Shown here: positions 16,706 to 25,500 of the stretch, in pieces
Layout: the number at the start of each line of letters is the position of its first letter
How positions within the stretch are numbered: position 1 is the stretch's first letter
Assembly (NCBI RefSeq): GCF_013185195.1
Contig: NZ_JAAZWC010000010.1
Coordinates: forward strand, 1 to 64,000
Source: Saccharibacillus qingshengii
Lineage (GTDB): Bacteria; Bacillota; Bacilli; Paenibacillales; Paenibacillaceae
Reading direction: 5' to 3'
Length of the DNA stretch: 64,000 bases
Position numbers and translations under genes: made by a program
Notes under the pieces: generated by a model
Seen by the model: only the letters and a program-made list of their open reading frames with translations
What the model was told of the DNA's origin: nothing
Databases searched by the model: none

Positions 16706-17463
16706 GACTTCTCCTCCTTATCTATCGTGCCGAGAATTTGCTCCCGGTACGACAGCTTCGGACGGATACCTTCTTCCGCACGTTTGGGCAGAGCGAACGT
16801 ATCGATTACTTCGCCCATCTCCATCACGGACACGCTGCTGCAGATCTGCCGCACCACTTCCATCTCATGGGTCACGACCACAATCGTCACACCCAGCGTC
16901 CGGTTGATATGCAGCAGGACGTTCAGCAGGTCTTCCGTCGTCTGTGGATCAAGCGCCGAGGTCGGCTCGTCGCAGAGCAGCAGCTTGGGACTGCTGGCCA
17001 GCGCACGCGCAATGCCTACGCGCTGCTTCTGTCCGCCGCTGAGCCTTGCCGGATACTGCCCCGTCTTGTCTTCGAGTCCTACGAACTGCAGCACTTCTCT
17101 GATCCGGCGATCCCGGTCTTTCTTGGGTGTTCTCGAAAGTTCCAGCGCCGAGGCCACATTGCCGTACACCGTCCGGTTATGGACCAGATTGAACTGCTGA
17201 AAGATCATCCCGATCGAACGGCGGACTTCCCGCAGCTCCCGCTCTTTCATGGCGGTCAGATCACGACCTTCCAGCAGGACTTTCCCGGTATCGGGCCGTT
17301 CCAGCAGATTCATCAACCGCAGCAGCGTCGACTTGCCCGCTCCGCTTGTTCCGATAATGCCGTGGATGCCGCCCGTCTCGATCTCCATGCTGACGGGAAG
17401 GACGGCCCGAAATGTCTGGCCCTGCGCCGTATACGTTTTGCTGACTTCCTGCAGGGATAGAAT
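16702..17463 (-). CDS. metN: Methionine ABC transporter ATPase, short form, probable ATT start
   Basis: The ATP-hydrolysing subunit of the importer. It shows Walker A GTSGAGKST, signature LSGGQKQRVGIARAL, Walker B LLLCDEPTSALD and switch His in VVVTHEM. It is 253 residues, whereas typical MetN has about 340, and the C-terminal NIL (methionine-sensing) domain is absent. The first ATG (17388) falls inside the ABC fold. Upstream, the reading LSLQEVSKTY aligns with a normal MetN N-terminus, yet no ATG, GTG or TTG precedes it before an in-frame stop; an ATT at 17461-17463 lies 8 nt after GGAGG and is the likeliest start, with CTG at 17454 as an alternative. Confidence 0.88.
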   Translation of the reverse strand: MLSLQEVSKTYTAQGQTFRAVLPVSMEIETGGIHGIIGTSGAGKSTLLRLMNLLERPDTGKVLLEGRDLTAMKERELREVRRSIGMIFQQFNLVHNRTVYGNVASALELSRTPKKDRDRRIREVLQFVGLEDKTGQYPARLSGGQKQRVGIARALASSPKLLLCDEPTSALDPQTTEDLLNVLLHINRTLGVTIVVVTHEMEVVRQICSSVSVMEMGEVIDTFALPKRAEEGIRPKLSYREQILGTIDKEEKS

Positions 17464-17521
17464 AACCGAACCCTCCTTGTACCAGTGTTTTTTTGTGCTG
17501 TTTCACTGTCGAATTGACTAA

Positions 17522-17550
17522 ATTATAAGGCAATCGTTCTGCTGTGTCAC
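17522..17550 (-). promoter_or_regulatory. Promoter of the metNIQ operon
   Basis: -35 GTGACA (17545-17550) and -10 TATAAT (17522-17527) are 17 bp apart on the minus strand. The leader is only about 50 nt, with no S-box or T-box structure. Confidence 0.7.
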
Positions 17551-17659
17551 CATTTTTGATAAGAATTTTAATATTAGTTTTACAATTGGCGCAGCGGCGC
17601 ACATGCTTGTTCGTGCAAGAGAAAACAGCTTCTCGGACAAAAACGTTTCGATGATTTGT

Positions 17660-18157
17660 TTATTTATTTTTCGCCTGAAGATTCTGTGCGAGGAGAATGA
17701 CGCGAAGCAGAAGACCGGATGCGGCACCGTACAGCAAATGCGCGGCCAGCCACCAACCCCACGCGGGCAGGCTGTCGATCGGAGGTGTGCCTCCGGCGGA
17801 CAGCATCGTTGTCGGATAGAGCAGCAGACCTACAATGCCGCCGATAAGGGCCGTCACGAACATCATTTCGCTTGTGGAAAGCACCTTGCGACGCGCTCTT
17901 TTTTGCCACAGCAGACCGAGGACCATACACAGCAGCGCGGAGATCACCAAGTGAATCCCGAATTCCGTCGCTTCGTCCAATCGAACCCGGTTCAATACCG
18001 GGATATAATCCGTATTCAGCAGCAGCCGATATACCTGGTGTCCGCTGTAGAGCTGGGCTCCTTTGAGCATCAAGCCAAGCAGCGTGCCCGAAGCCAGGCC
18101 GGCCGCCGCAAAAGCAAGCAGGAACGCGAGGAGCCGTTTTGTTTTCAGTCTGTCCAT
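17660..18157 (-). CDS. Unrecognised four-TM membrane protein
   Basis: A 165-residue integral membrane protein with four hydrophobic segments (about 9-30, 68-86, 98-117 and 133-155) and an Arg/Lys-rich loop (WQKRARRKVLS) between the second and third. No family is recognised. The loop between helices 1 and 2 is soluble and contains paired Asp/Tyr residues. It lies between the met operon and the amidase gene, each with separate signals, so it is probably monocistronic. The region just downstream toward metN is unusually AT-rich for this genome. Confidence 0.75.
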   Translation of the reverse strand: MDRLKTKRLLAFLLAFAAAGLASGTLLGLMLKGAQLYSGHQVYRLLLNTDYIPVLNRVRLDEATEFGIHLVISALLCMVLGLLWQKRARRKVLSTSEMMFVTALIGGIVGLLLYPTTMLSAGGTPPIDSLPAWGWWLAAHLLYGAASGLLLRVILLAQNLQAKNK

Positions 18158-18296
18158 GGGTCGCCCTCCTTATCGTGTGCCGTCCGCGGCCGGCTGCCGC
18201 TTCGGTCTCTATTCTTTTACCCCGGAAAAAGGTTTCGTACATTCTTTTTTGCGGATGCTCTTCCGCTTTTTCCAAATTCGGGCGGTGCAGACGAAA

Positions 18297-18336
18297 CAAA
18301 AGCCCGTGCCGGTCTGCGATCAGACCGGCACGGGCT
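18297..18336 (-). terminator. Intrinsic terminator of the amidase gene
   Basis: A 16-bp perfect stem (18301-18316 with 18321-18336), loop CGAT, followed by T residues on the minus strand. Confidence 0.85.
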
Positions 18337-18373
18337 CACTTCTACATACGGCAGACTGTTCCAGCCGCGACTT

Positions 18374-19828
18374 CTACAATCCCAGATACTCCGTAATTCC
18401 CCGCGCTATCGCTTCCGCTACGCGATTCTGCCAAGCGGGATCGGTAATCTTCTCGACATCGCCTCCGGCATACAGGAAGCCGGTCTCGACCAGAGCCGTC
18501 GGCATGCTCGATTCACGGTCGACATGCAGGTTCTGATACTTGGCTTTGCGGTCCGGCAGGCCGGTTGCGACGATCAAATACTTGTGGATGGTCTCGGCCA
18601 GCTTCTTGCTCTCCGGCTTCGTATACAGCGTCTCGGTTCCGCTTGTCGGCTTGGATCCTTTGGGCATGCTGTTCGCATGGATGGACACCATAACGTCGGC
18701 ATCGACGCTCTCCGCGATCTCGACCCGGCCCTGCAGCGAGACATCCGTGTCATCGCTGCGCGTCATGATGATGTCCAGACCGTCGACCTGCTTGAGCAGC
18801 GCCTCTACTTTGAGCGCCATCTCCATATTGACTTCTTTTTCCGTAAGCGTCGGTCCTCCGCTGTAGATCGCACCCGTCGCTTTGCCTCCGTGTCCGGCAT
18901 CGATCACGACGACTTTCTTCCCGTCGTCGCCGATTCCCGGCGTCGAAGGGCCCTGCGACTTGTTCAGATCGACGAAGATCAGACTGCCTTCCCGGTAGAC
19001 TTCGTAATTTCTGGCTTTGTTCAAGTCGATCACGACGCGCACCCTCATCGGCGAATCATTGTTCAGCGCGAACCGGACTCCCGTCACGTCGGGCGAACCG
19101 CTTACCGCAATCTGTCCCTGCTGACCGATCAGCAGCCCCTGCCCTTCGGCAAACAAAGGACTGAACGAGGTGTTGTTCAGATCGACAATGATCCGGTTCG
19201 GCGAATCCGCCTTGGAGACTTTCGGTTCCGCGCTGCCGCTTACGCCGATCATCAACCGGTTCTCGCTGAAGCTGATCTGCTCGACCTGCGCCGCCGTCTG
19301 CTGGCTGCCTCCCGGAACGGGAGCCGGCGGATCGACGTCATCGTTCGGTCCGGATCCATCCGGTCCTTCGATCGGCGGAGGCGACTGCAAGAACACCGTC
19401 TTCGCCCGATTGTCCCATTTGACCTGCAGTCCCATCTCGGTACCGACCAGACGCAGCGGCACATAAGTCGTATTCTCCTGCGAAAAAGGAGCCTGTTCCA
19501 GCGCAATGGTTCCTTCCGGCGCGGACGCCGATGTGCTGCCAAGCGTCAGGGTCAGCGTATCGCCCGGACTGCCTACCGTCACCTGCCGGCTGGCCGAGTT
19601 CCATCCGACCGGATAACCGAGTTCCTCCGAGATGACCCGGATCGGCACCATCGTTGTTCCTTTTACGGTCAATACGTCTCTGGCACCGGTCACTTCCCTG
19701 TCGTTAAGCACGATCTTCGTACCCGAAGCCGCATGACCGACCTGAACCGACAAGAAAAACACCGCCGCCAAAGCAAGCACTGCCGCAATCCAAACTTTTG
19801 CATATCCCGTTCGCATGTTTGCCTTCAT
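18374..19828 (-). CDS. Secreted N-acetylmuramoyl-L-alanine amidase (stalk-AMIN-Amidase_3)
   Basis: A zinc amidase that cleaves the bond between MurNAc and the stem peptide in the wall. The 484 residues show a signal peptide (about 1-33), a stalk domain (about 40-135), a Pro/Gly/Asp linker, an AMIN wall-targeting domain (about 180-290) and a C-terminal Amidase_3 domain (about 300-484). Zinc ligands and catalytic residues are visible in IDAGHGGKATGAI (His), LTEKEVNMEMA (Glu), VSIHANSM (His) and ALVETGFL (Glu). The ATG at 19828 follows a GGGGTGG site. It probably acts in cell separation or wall turnover. Confidence 0.94.
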   Translation of the reverse strand: MKANMRTGYAKVWIAAVLALAAVFFLSVQVGHAASGTKIVLNDREVTGARDVLTVKGTTMVPIRVISEELGYPVGWNSASRQVTVGSPGDTLTLTLGSTSASAPEGTIALEQAPFSQENTTYVPLRLVGTEMGLQVKWDNRAKTVFLQSPPPIEGPDGSGPNDDVDPPAPVPGGSQQTAAQVEQISFSENRLMIGVSGSAEPKVSKADSPNRIIVDLNNTSFSPLFAEGQGLLIGQQGQIAVSGSPDVTGVRFALNNDSPMRVRVVIDLNKARNYEVYREGSLIFVDLNKSQGPSTPGIGDDGKKVVVIDAGHGGKATGAIYSGGPTLTEKEVNMEMALKVEALLKQVDGLDIIMTRSDDTDVSLQGRVEIAESVDADVMVSIHANSMPKGSKPTSGTETLYTKPESKKLAETIHKYLIVATGLPDRKAKYQNLHVDRESSMPTALVETGFLYAGGDVEKITDPAWQNRVAEAIARGITEYLGL

Positions 19829-19953
19829 CCTTTTTCCACCCCGTAACCTCTCCTTATCCGTTAAAGTGTCCTAAACGCCCAAACGGCGCATTACCCATAT
19901 AGACGCGGGCACACGCCCTAAAGTTACAGGATGTGCGTTCATTTCTTGTCCGA

Positions 19954-20004
19954 AAAAAGAAAAGCGATGCCGGATGTCCCTCCCAGAGGGATACCCGGCA
20001 TCGC
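19954..20004 (-). terminator. Intrinsic terminator of the decarboxylase gene
   Basis: A 10-bp outer stem (19964-19973 with 19995-20004) with inner TCCCTC pairing, followed by T-rich sequence on the minus strand. Confidence 0.8.
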
Positions 20005-20044
20005 CGTATGCGGCTTGACCCGCGCAGTGCGGAAGATCCCGCTT

Positions 20045-21760
20045 TTACTTGCCCTGCTCCTGCTTCTCCATTTCCTCGCCCAACAAACGCAGAGATTCCG
20101 GAGCGTCCATCTCGTCGGACGCGATCATCTCGATCAAGCACAGCTTGTTCTGACGCTGGATATCCGCTTCGCGGAAAGCACGGGCCAGTTCCCCGATCGT
20201 GGCGACGCGCTGCGTATAAGCGTCTCCGCCAAAAGCTTCGACAAGCTTCGTATAATTCCAGCCCGGGATCTCGTTGTACGACTGGCGCTCGACCGGAACG
20301 CGGAAGTTCAGCACTTTCTCGATCGTGTATCCGCCATTGTTCAGTACGAAGATGATCGGCTTGCAGCCGTATTCCATCATCGAACTGATCTCCTGTACGG
20401 TCAGCTGCAGCGAACCGTCGCCGGTAAAGAGCAGCACCCGGCGTTTCGGGGCGGCCATAGAAGCGCCCAATGCCGCCGGAGTCGCATACCCGATACTCTG
20501 CCAGCCCGCCTGGCCGATATAGGTCGCGCCCTGCGGCAGCTGTGTCTGCGACAGGCCGTAGGCAAACGATCCGGTCTCCGCGATGACGATATCGCCCGGT
20601 TGCAGCAGCCGCTGAATCAGCGGATAATACTCTTTGGAGACGAGCGGGTTGCTGCCGTCGAGCTGCGTGCCGCTGTTGTACGGATGTTCGGCGGCCGGGA
20701 TCGGCTGTTCCGCCGTCAGGCCCATGCCGGACAGTTCGCGCAGCATGTCTTCGCCCCGAATATCCGTATAGATCTGCCCGCCGATGGTGACGGATTCCGG
20801 CTGGACGACGATCATCTTCTTCGGATTCAATTGGGCGGTCTCGCCGCCCAGATTGATGTCGGACGGCACATGGCCCGCGGCGATCAGACAGTCGGCCTGT
20901 TCCACGAGCTCCCGCACTTTCTCGCTGGCAAGCTTCCCTCCGTACATCCCGACGTAATTCGGATGACTCTCGTCAAAGCCCGCTTTGCCCATGATCGTCG
21001 AAGCGGCCGGGATCTGCATCCGTTCCGACAGCTCGCGGACCAATGGTTCCCATTTCCAGCTTTTGACCTTGGCATCGCTGAGCAGAACGACCTGCTTGGC
21101 GGACTTGAGCAGTTTGCGCGCGTGCTTCGACGCCGATTTCAGCGAAGACTCGCTGGTCTTGAACGGTTCGACCTTCGCCGCCTTGGTCGCGATCGGCTGA
21201 TCGACCAGATCCAGCGCTACCGACAAATAGACGGGTTTCTTGGTCTCTTTGGCAATAAAGATCGCTTTCGGAATCTCCGCCATCGCGTTGGCCGGCGTCA
21301 GTACGGCCGTATACGCGGAGATCGGCTCGTACACGCGCCGGAACGCATCGTAATCGCCGTCCATCAGCGTATGGTGCATGAGTTTATGCTGCTTCTGCTT
21401 CTCGGATTTCGGCGATCCGACGATATGGATCACCGGCACATTCTCGCTGTAGGCGCCGGCAAGCGCATTGACGGCGCTCAGTTCGCCAACGCCGAACGTC
21501 GTAATCAACGCCGCCAATCCTTTGATTCGTGCGTAAGCATCGGCCGCGTAACCTCCGTTCAGCTCGTTGCGGGTCGGTACCGCCTTGATGCCTTCCCGGC
21601 TCTCCAGCGTATCGAACAGCGTGAAGTTATAATCGCCCGGCACGCCGAACACTTCCGTCACGCCTTCTTTTTTCAGACAATCGAACAGATAGGTGCCGAG
21701 CGTTGCCCGACCTTCCCCCTGCGTGTTCGAACGGACTTTTCCCATAATCGATTTTGCCAT
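20045..21760 (-). CDS. ThDP-dependent 2-oxo-acid decarboxylase (indolepyruvate/pyruvate type)
   Basis: A 571-residue thiamine-diphosphate enzyme of the PDC/IpdC group, which decarboxylates pyruvate, indolepyruvate or branched 2-oxo acids to aldehydes. The catalytic Glu is in PTRNELNGGYAADAYAR, the paired His in MHHTLMDGDY, and the ThDP/Mg motif runs from GDGSLQLTVQE to VLNNGGYTIE. The PDC consensus NAGYAADGYAR is altered here (NGGYAADAYAR). Substrate preference cannot be read from the sequence. The N-terminal 17 residues precede the usual PDC start and may be an extension. The gene is divergent from the next and has its own terminator. Confidence 0.9.
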   Translation of the reverse strand: MAKSIMGKVRSNTQGEGRATLGTYLFDCLKKEGVTEVFGVPGDYNFTLFDTLESREGIKAVPTRNELNGGYAADAYARIKGLAALITTFGVGELSAVNALAGAYSENVPVIHIVGSPKSEKQKQHKLMHHTLMDGDYDAFRRVYEPISAYTAVLTPANAMAEIPKAIFIAKETKKPVYLSVALDLVDQPIATKAAKVEPFKTSESSLKSASKHARKLLKSAKQVVLLSDAKVKSWKWEPLVRELSERMQIPAASTIMGKAGFDESHPNYVGMYGGKLASEKVRELVEQADCLIAAGHVPSDINLGGETAQLNPKKMIVVQPESVTIGGQIYTDIRGEDMLRELSGMGLTAEQPIPAAEHPYNSGTQLDGSNPLVSKEYYPLIQRLLQPGDIVIAETGSFAYGLSQTQLPQGATYIGQAGWQSIGYATPAALGASMAAPKRRVLLFTGDGSLQLTVQEISSMMEYGCKPIIFVLNNGGYTIEKVLNFRVPVERQSYNEIPGWNYTKLVEAFGGDAYTQRVATIGELARAFREADIQRQNKLCLIEMIASDEMDAPESLRLLGEEMEKQEQGK

Positions 21761-21809
21761 AAAAGCACACTCCTTCCGTGATCGCGCGGCTGCACCCGTC
21801 CGGTAAGGT

Positions 21810-21861
21810 CCGGCGGGTCAACCTCTAACTATGATTACCCCGCAAAAGACCCGACGGGTCA
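21810..21861. promoter_or_regulatory. Direct repeats CCGRCGGGTCA in the divergent promoter region
   Basis: CCGGCGGGTCA (21810-21820) and CCGACGGGTCA (21851-21861) are 41 bp apart, about four helical turns, between the decarboxylase gene and the divergent gene at 21961. They could be a regulator-binding pair; none is encoded next door. Confidence 0.3.
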
Positions 21862-21960
21862 GAAAATTTAAAAATCGGCAGTTCGGGCCGTAACGAAAGG
21901 CGGCTTCCGGGCGTTCACATCCCCGAATCCCCGACTGCGAAAAATCATGTACAAAAAGGA

Positions 21961-22581
21961 GTGAACGATATCCCCGAGTCCCCAAACACGGGCAGCCGGA
22001 GGCTGCTCATCACCTTCGGTGCCGACCTGGACCACAGCAATATGGACTATTTGGTCCGTACCTTGTTGAAACCTTATGTCTCTGAAACGCTGCAGACCGA
22101 TTACACCCATCCGGTTCTGCGCAAAGGCGCGGAGCTGGTCTTGAATCTCGAAACCTTCGATACTTCTCCCGGCCGACCGTTCGAACGCTATTTTGCCGAG
22201 GATTATCATCTGACCCAAGCCCAGCTGGACGGATTTCTGTACAAGTTCCGCCAACTCAAAGGCACGCATGTGTTCGGAAATCCGAATGTCCGCGGACATG
22301 CCGAAGCGGTACGGGGCGAACTGGAATTTTCTTTCCTGATCACGCATACGCTCGGCGGCGAAGCACTGTATGTCCATTACGCGGGCCAAACCGAAGGCGA
22401 CGGCGACAAGATCGCCCTAAGGCTTATCCCGCTGCTGCCGCCCGAAGAACGCCATCTTCTGATGCCGATCGACGAGATTGAGCCGCTCCGGCAGCAGCGC
22501 CTGCAGGCCTGGATCGACCGGCTGCTGGGATTGGACCTTGGACTCAGCCCCGGATCTGCTCCAGAATCTGCGGGTCTTTGA
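21961..22581 (+). CDS. Unrecognised 206-aa protein
   Basis: No family recognised. The protein looks soluble; the N-terminal core begins RRLLITFGADLDHSNMDYLV and the C-terminus is Leu/Arg-rich and helical (PLRQQRLQAWIDRLLGLDLGL). The GTG at 21961 overlaps its own AAGGAG site, so the start is uncertain. A five-codon ORF (ATG at 21948) ends TGA on that GTG, which could couple translation, and ATC at 21970 has better spacing but is a rare start. The last 38 bp overlap the end of the convergent DUF4132 gene. Confidence 0.72.
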   Translation: MNDIPESPNTGSRRLLITFGADLDHSNMDYLVRTLLKPYVSETLQTDYTHPVLRKGAELVLNLETFDTSPGRPFERYFAEDYHLTQAQLDGFLYKFRQLKGTHVFGNPNVRGHAEAVRGELEFSFLITHTLGGEALYVHYAGQTEGDGDKIALRLIPLLPPEERHLLMPIDEIEPLRQQRLQAWIDRLLGLDLGLSPGSAPESAGL

Positions 22582-25500
22582 TCTTCGTATCTTCGGCCAG
22601 CAGCACGATCTTCGACAGGATCTCCGCGGTGCGCGGATCTTCGTCGAGGAAAGGCAGGAAGAAACGGCCGCGCTGGCCGCCATGCACCGGAATGATATTC
22701 AGGGCGCCTGCCGCCTGCTTATAGGCGATCCCGCTGCCCAGATGCACGGCATATTCGCCGAGCGTTCCGTCGATCCGGGCATAACTGCCGTCCAAGCGGA
22801 CGTTGGCTGTGCCGAGCAGGTCCAGCGACTCGCGCACGATCGCCGTGCGCAGCTCGATTGTCGTCAGGCTGGCTTCCGGATCGACGCCGCCGACATGCGC
22901 CATGCTCACGACAAGATCCGCGTCGCGCATAATTTCGGAGAACAGCACCGGCGGAAGATCGGCAAGCGGAAGCGGCTTATGCGTACGGCGGTCGCTGAAT
23001 TGAATCTGCTCGAGCGTCGGCGCTTCCGTATCCGCCGGAGAGAACCAGTCCGCCATCGCGTACAGCGTCGCGATCACATTGCGTCCGTAGTCGACCTTCT
23101 GCAGTCCTTCTTCGTAGCTGACCGTCCAGCCCCGTCCGCGCAGCAGCGCGACCGTGCGGCTCGGCTGTACCTGATGTCCCGCATACCGGGAAGAAGACAA
23201 GACCGCGGCTTTCTCGTCCGCATTCGGCAGGTACAGCTCGCGGAAGATCTGCTTGAACGGCTGGCGCTGCGCCTGCGCCTGTTCCGGCTGCAGACCCCGT
23301 CCGATCAAATCCCGCTGGAACAAAGACCATTGTCCGCTCGCATACAGATCGACGGGGTGGGCCACAACCAGCTCCGCTTCGGCCTGCAGCGGCAGTCCCG
23401 CGCCGCTCTCGATATCGGCCAGCGCCGATTCTTCGGCCCGGAAATAGCCAAGTTTCGGCTGTTCCGCCGGCTTCTCCGCCAAACGGAAGACCAGCGTATC
23501 CAGCAGCGGCGAGACGACGGGATTGCCGTGCAGCTTGAGCAGTTCGGATACGCGGAACACCGCCTCCGTTTCCATGGAGCGCTCCAGCTCGCGTACGAAG
23601 CGCCGATGCTGTTCGGTCAGGTCGGTCTTGATTTCTTTCAGCCGCAGCACATGCCCGTCCTTGTTCAGACGCGAAGGGATCGATTTGAGCGGTTTGCCGT
23701 TCTTCTCCGCTTCAATCTCCGGCAGTCCGCGATCGTTGATCGTCAGCTTCACCCGCACATCGCCGATTTCGGTCGGCTGCATATGGACGCGCAGCTCGTC
23801 CATTTTGCCTGCTTCCATATCCCACTGCAGCCGCGTGGCGTCGGCATAACCGGCGCTTCTGGCCAGGTTGCCGAACGCGATCCGGCCCGCCGCGCTTTCG
23901 CTGGCACGGCGCTGGGCACCGAACTGGCGGCTTTCCAGCAGGAACTTCTGGATATAATCGTAACGCTCGCGCAGATCTTTCTCCCGATTCTTGGCAAGCG
24001 GGATCAGACTGTACGCCAGCAGTTGGTCTTTGCCTCGCTTGGAGGCTACCTGCGCACGAATCTCGTCAAGCTTAAGCCTGCCCAGTACCGCATCCGCGAA
24101 CAGCTGCGAACGGCGGTGGTTGGAGCCGCCCGAGATGTATTTGGCACAATCGTACAGCTGCTTGAAGCGATCGGCCCCGATCGCCTCGTACGCTTCTTCG
24201 AACCACTGGACATCGAACGCTCCATCGTTGAATTCCTGCGGCGTGATCGGCGAATAATGCGCGACGATCGTTTCTTTTTCCGCCGAGAAGCTTTCGTTGA
24301 TGTGCGCATGGAAATACCAGGCGGCGCTGCGCAGTCCCGGCCAGTCCAGATATTCCGCCACGATCTCGATCCACTGCGGAGCGTACATGGCGGCTTCGAG
24401 CAGACGCTGCTCCGAAATCCCCGTACCCACAAGACTCTCCGCCAGCTTGGCCGCATCGTCGCTTTTGGCCGGATGGCAGTTCTTGAGCAGATCGCTGAGC
24501 GATTCCTTCTTCGTCAGGCTGTCGCCGTAACCGTAAATATAGCCGCGGACAAACGTCTCGCCGCCGAGGCTGACCAGAATGCGGATGAATGCTTCCATGC
24601 CTTCGATCCGCAGCAGGGAAAAGGTGAGCGGAGTCGCTTCGGTCGCAAGGTCTCCCCGCGCCAGTTCGATCTCCAGCAGCCGGTCGACCACGCTGCGCAG
24701 AATCTTCTGCAGCGGTTCGCTTCGCTTAAGCTCTTCCGGCGGACTGGATGTCATATTGCGAAGCAAATAGTTGGCTTCGCTGCCGAGCAGCTGCTTATAG
24801 ATTTCGTTGTCGCCGATCAGACCTATCGTGTGGGCTTTGAACAGTGTGCGGATATCGAGAGACGAACCTCTCTGCTCGTCGAACGATCGGCGCGTCTGGT
24901 CGAACCGGAAACTCAGGGAGATGCTGCGTTTGAACGAAGCGTCGTCGTAGACTCTTCTGCGCACGAGAGCCATCCAGTCATTGGCCATCACCAGCCAGGC
25001 GGGACGGTCTTTGCCCGGCGCATCCTCGGGAAACTCGGCGAACAGCCTTTCCATGGCCGAAGCCGCCGCTTCGTAGGAAACTTCCGGCTCGCTGTCCTCG
25101 AGAAAAGCGCCGATCAGCAGGCTGACCGCGGCGGGATAACGGCATTCGTCGAGAATTTTCCAGAACGTCCTTAAGGTCTCGAGCGGATAAAGGCCGCTTA
25201 CATAGTCTTCCCGCCAATCCGACAGGAAAGGCAGCCGCTGCATTTTCTGATAATCGTAATGGGCGGCGAATTCGCTGTAATGGTCGCTCAGCATGCCGGC
25301 AAACGACTTCGTTTCCGCTATCATGTACAAGGCAAGCCGTTCTTCCGGTCCCAGGCCGCTTTCTTCGAGGTAGGTCCGCCATTCTTCGGCCAGCGGATAG
25401 TTATCCAGTACGGACTCGCGCTTGTAGTCCTGCTCCAGAGCCGCATGGTGGGCACCGGCGCGGTTGTAGGACAGCGGACGGAATTCGGCGCCGAGCAGCA

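Noticed and set aside
17464-17660. S-box (SAM) riboswitch ahead of metN
   Set aside because: The leader from the -10 is only about 50 nt and shows no S-box core; a normal promoter explains it.
17603-19846. 747-codon plus-strand frame across two minus-strand genes
   Set aside because: It spans the amidase, an intergenic terminator and a membrane-protein gene, so it is not a real gene.
22478-25174. Long plus-strand reading frame (898 codons) antisense to the DUF4132 gene
   Set aside because: It is a shadow of GC-rich codon use; the minus frame has family motifs and a ribosome-binding site, and this frame reads as Arg/Gln-rich nonsense.
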